Assembly: GCA_964605545.1 (NCBI GenBank)
Contig: CAZSCX010000030.1
Location: forward strand, 1 to 6,294
Origin: DAOTMI01 sp964605545
GTDB lineage: Bacteria; Patescibacteriota; Microgenomatia; UBA12405
Length of the DNA: 6,294 bases
Reading direction: 5' to 3'
Shown here: positions 5,765 to 6,294 of the stretch, piece after piece
How positions within the stretch are numbered: position 1 is the stretch's first letter
Layout of the letters: each line of letters opens with the position of its first letter
Program-made: the position numbers and the translations under genes
Notes under the pieces: generated by a model
Database searches by the model: none
What the model saw: the letters and a program-made list of their open reading frames with translations, nothing else
Told to the model about the DNA's origin: nothing

Positions 5765-5902
5765 ATGCCAAACAAAGACAAAACAGGACCAAACGGTGAA
5801 GGTCCAGGAACCGGTCGCGGCTTAGGTGGCTGTACAGGTGTTACAAAAGGTCAAGGACGCGGTTGTGGTCGCGGTTGTGGTCGTGGTCGAAATTCAAAAT
5901 AA
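5765..5902 (+). CDS. Small Gly/Cys/Arg-rich DUF5320-like protein
   Basis: 45 residues. The start MPNKDKTGPNGEGPGTGRGL and the following GGC match the pattern of DUF5320-type proteins (TGPxGxGPxTGRG), which often sit beside DUF134 regulators and NifX/NifB-like iron-molybdenum cofactor-binding proteins. The C-terminal half is six Gly-Arg/Gly-Cys pairs encoded by a 6-bp tandem repeat (5855-5890). Three cysteines (C23, C34, C38) could bind metal, and the many arginines could bind nucleic acid; neither is shown. There is no membrane segment. A consensus promoter and AAGGAGG precede it, and the DUF134 gene starts 3 nt after its stop. Its codon choice (CGC, CGT, GGT) differs from the AT-rich neighbours and suggests good expression. 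Confidence 0.85.
   Translation: MPNKDKTGPNGEGPGTGRGLGGCTGVTKGQGRGCGRGCGRGRNSK
5855..5890 (+). repeat. 6-bp tandem repeat encoding Gly-Arg/Gly-Cys
   Basis: Six copies of a GGTYGY-like unit: GGACGC, GGTTGT, GGTCGC, GGTTGT, GGTCGT, GGTCGA. It also reads as a 12-bp unit (GGTCGCGGTTGT). Slippage here would change protein length by dipeptides without a frameshift. Confidence 0.8.
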
Positions 5903-5905
5903 ATT

Positions 5906-6190
5906 ATGCCCAGACCTTTACGTCCTAGACATCTTCGCTTCAATCCCGAGGTTTTGTATTTTAAACCCCAGGGTGTCCCTATGTCGTCACTAGAAGAAGA
6001 AGAATTATTCCATGACGAATTAGAAGCCTTAAAACTTCATGATGTCGACGGATTAGATCAAATTACTTCCGCTCAAAAAATGAAAATTTCTCAGCCAACT
6101 TTTGGCCGTATTTTAAATAACGCTTACAAAAAAATCGCCACTGCCATCATTAAAGGCAAGGCTATAAAAATTATTAAAAACGCAAAATGA
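5906..6190 (+). CDS. UPF0251/DUF134 helix-turn-helix protein
   Basis: 94 residues, a probable DNA-binding regulator. The N-terminus MPRPLRPRHLRFNPEVLYFKP and GVPMSSLEEEELFHDELEALKL match the UPF0251 pattern, followed by a sigma-70 region 4-like helix-turn-helix (about 41-85: DELEALKLHDVDGLDQITSA, MKISQPTFGRILNNAYKKIA) and the family-typical end KGKAIKI. The ATG lies 3 nt after the stop of the 45-residue gene and has no Shine-Dalgarno, so translation is probably coupled. It overlaps the next gene by ATGA. Family members commonly sit beside DUF5320 and iron-molybdenum cofactor-type genes, hinting at metal or redox control, but the ligand is unknown. Autoregulation through the palindrome at 5722 is plausible. 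Confidence 0.92.
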   Translation: MPRPLRPRHLRFNPEVLYFKPQGVPMSSLEEEELFHDELEALKLHDVDGLDQITSAQKMKISQPTFGRILNNAYKKIATAIIKGKAIKIIKNAK

Positions 6191-6294
6191 ATAAAAAAAA
6201 TAAAAAATCCAAATCTAATTTTTTATTAATTATAAGAATCATTTTACTCACTTTCCTAGGAATTTTTACCTTTAATTTTACAAAGCGTTCAAAA
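6187..6294 (+). CDS. Start of an unknown membrane-anchored protein (3' truncated)
   Basis: A frame open to the window end encodes 36 residues: a Lys-rich start (MNKKNKKSK) followed by the hydrophobic stretch FLLIIRIILLTFLGIFTF (12-29), then NFTKRSK. This is the layout of a signal anchor or first membrane segment. The ATG overlaps the DUF134 stop as ATGA, so it is the third gene of the operon and probably translationally coupled. I do not recognise the family from this fragment. Confidence 0.65.
   Translation, partial: MNKKNKKSKSNFLLIIRIILLTFLGIFTFNFTKRSK

Overview
The window looks like a metagenome scaffold from an anaerobic, AT-rich, streamlined bacterium, most likely a Patescibacteria/CPR lineage (inference). 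The signs are short or overlapping intergenic spaces, GC-rich double-hairpin repeats in an AT-rich background, a palindromic repeat read in frame as PRLRQGFGGQ inside a small DUF5666-like surface protein, and at least one start codon sitting directly behind a -10 box. A run of exactly 100 Ns (3381-3480) splits the window. That number is a usual placeholder for an unknown gap, so the two halves may not be adjacent at true distance.

Left half (minus strand): a NuoF-like flavoprotein (2401-3380, 5' end lost in the gap) overlaps by 14 nt the catalytic subunit of a group A [FeFe] hydrogenase (714-2414). A rubrerythrin (77-637) follows. The first two look like the NAD(H)-linked part of an HndCD/HydBA-type soluble hydrogenase; a NuoE-like third subunit would be expected upstream and is not visible. 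Rubrerythrin would remove peroxide and protect this oxygen-sensitive enzyme. A double-hairpin repeat lies directly behind the stop codon of both hydA and rubrerythrin, in the same orientation.

Right half: a classical short-chain dehydrogenase on the plus strand (3483-4178, N-terminus in the gap) converges on a small membrane-anchored DUF5666-like protein on the minus strand (4175-4579). Their two stop codons share the palindrome CTAG. Then comes a divergent YibE/F-family multi-pass membrane protein (4673-5677) with TATAAT just ahead of its ATG.

Right end: a compact operon behind a consensus promoter (TTGACA-N16-TATAAT) whose -10 box lies under a perfect 22-bp palindrome. It encodes a 45-residue Gly/Cys/Arg-rich protein resembling DUF5320 (5765-5902), a UPF0251/DUF134 helix-turn-helix protein 3 nt later (5906-6190), and, overlapping by ATGA, the start of a Lys-rich then hydrophobic protein cut by the window end (6187-6294). 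This tightly packed, apparently operator-controlled unit is the most intriguing part of the window. Its function is not known; a metal- or redox-responsive role is only an inference.
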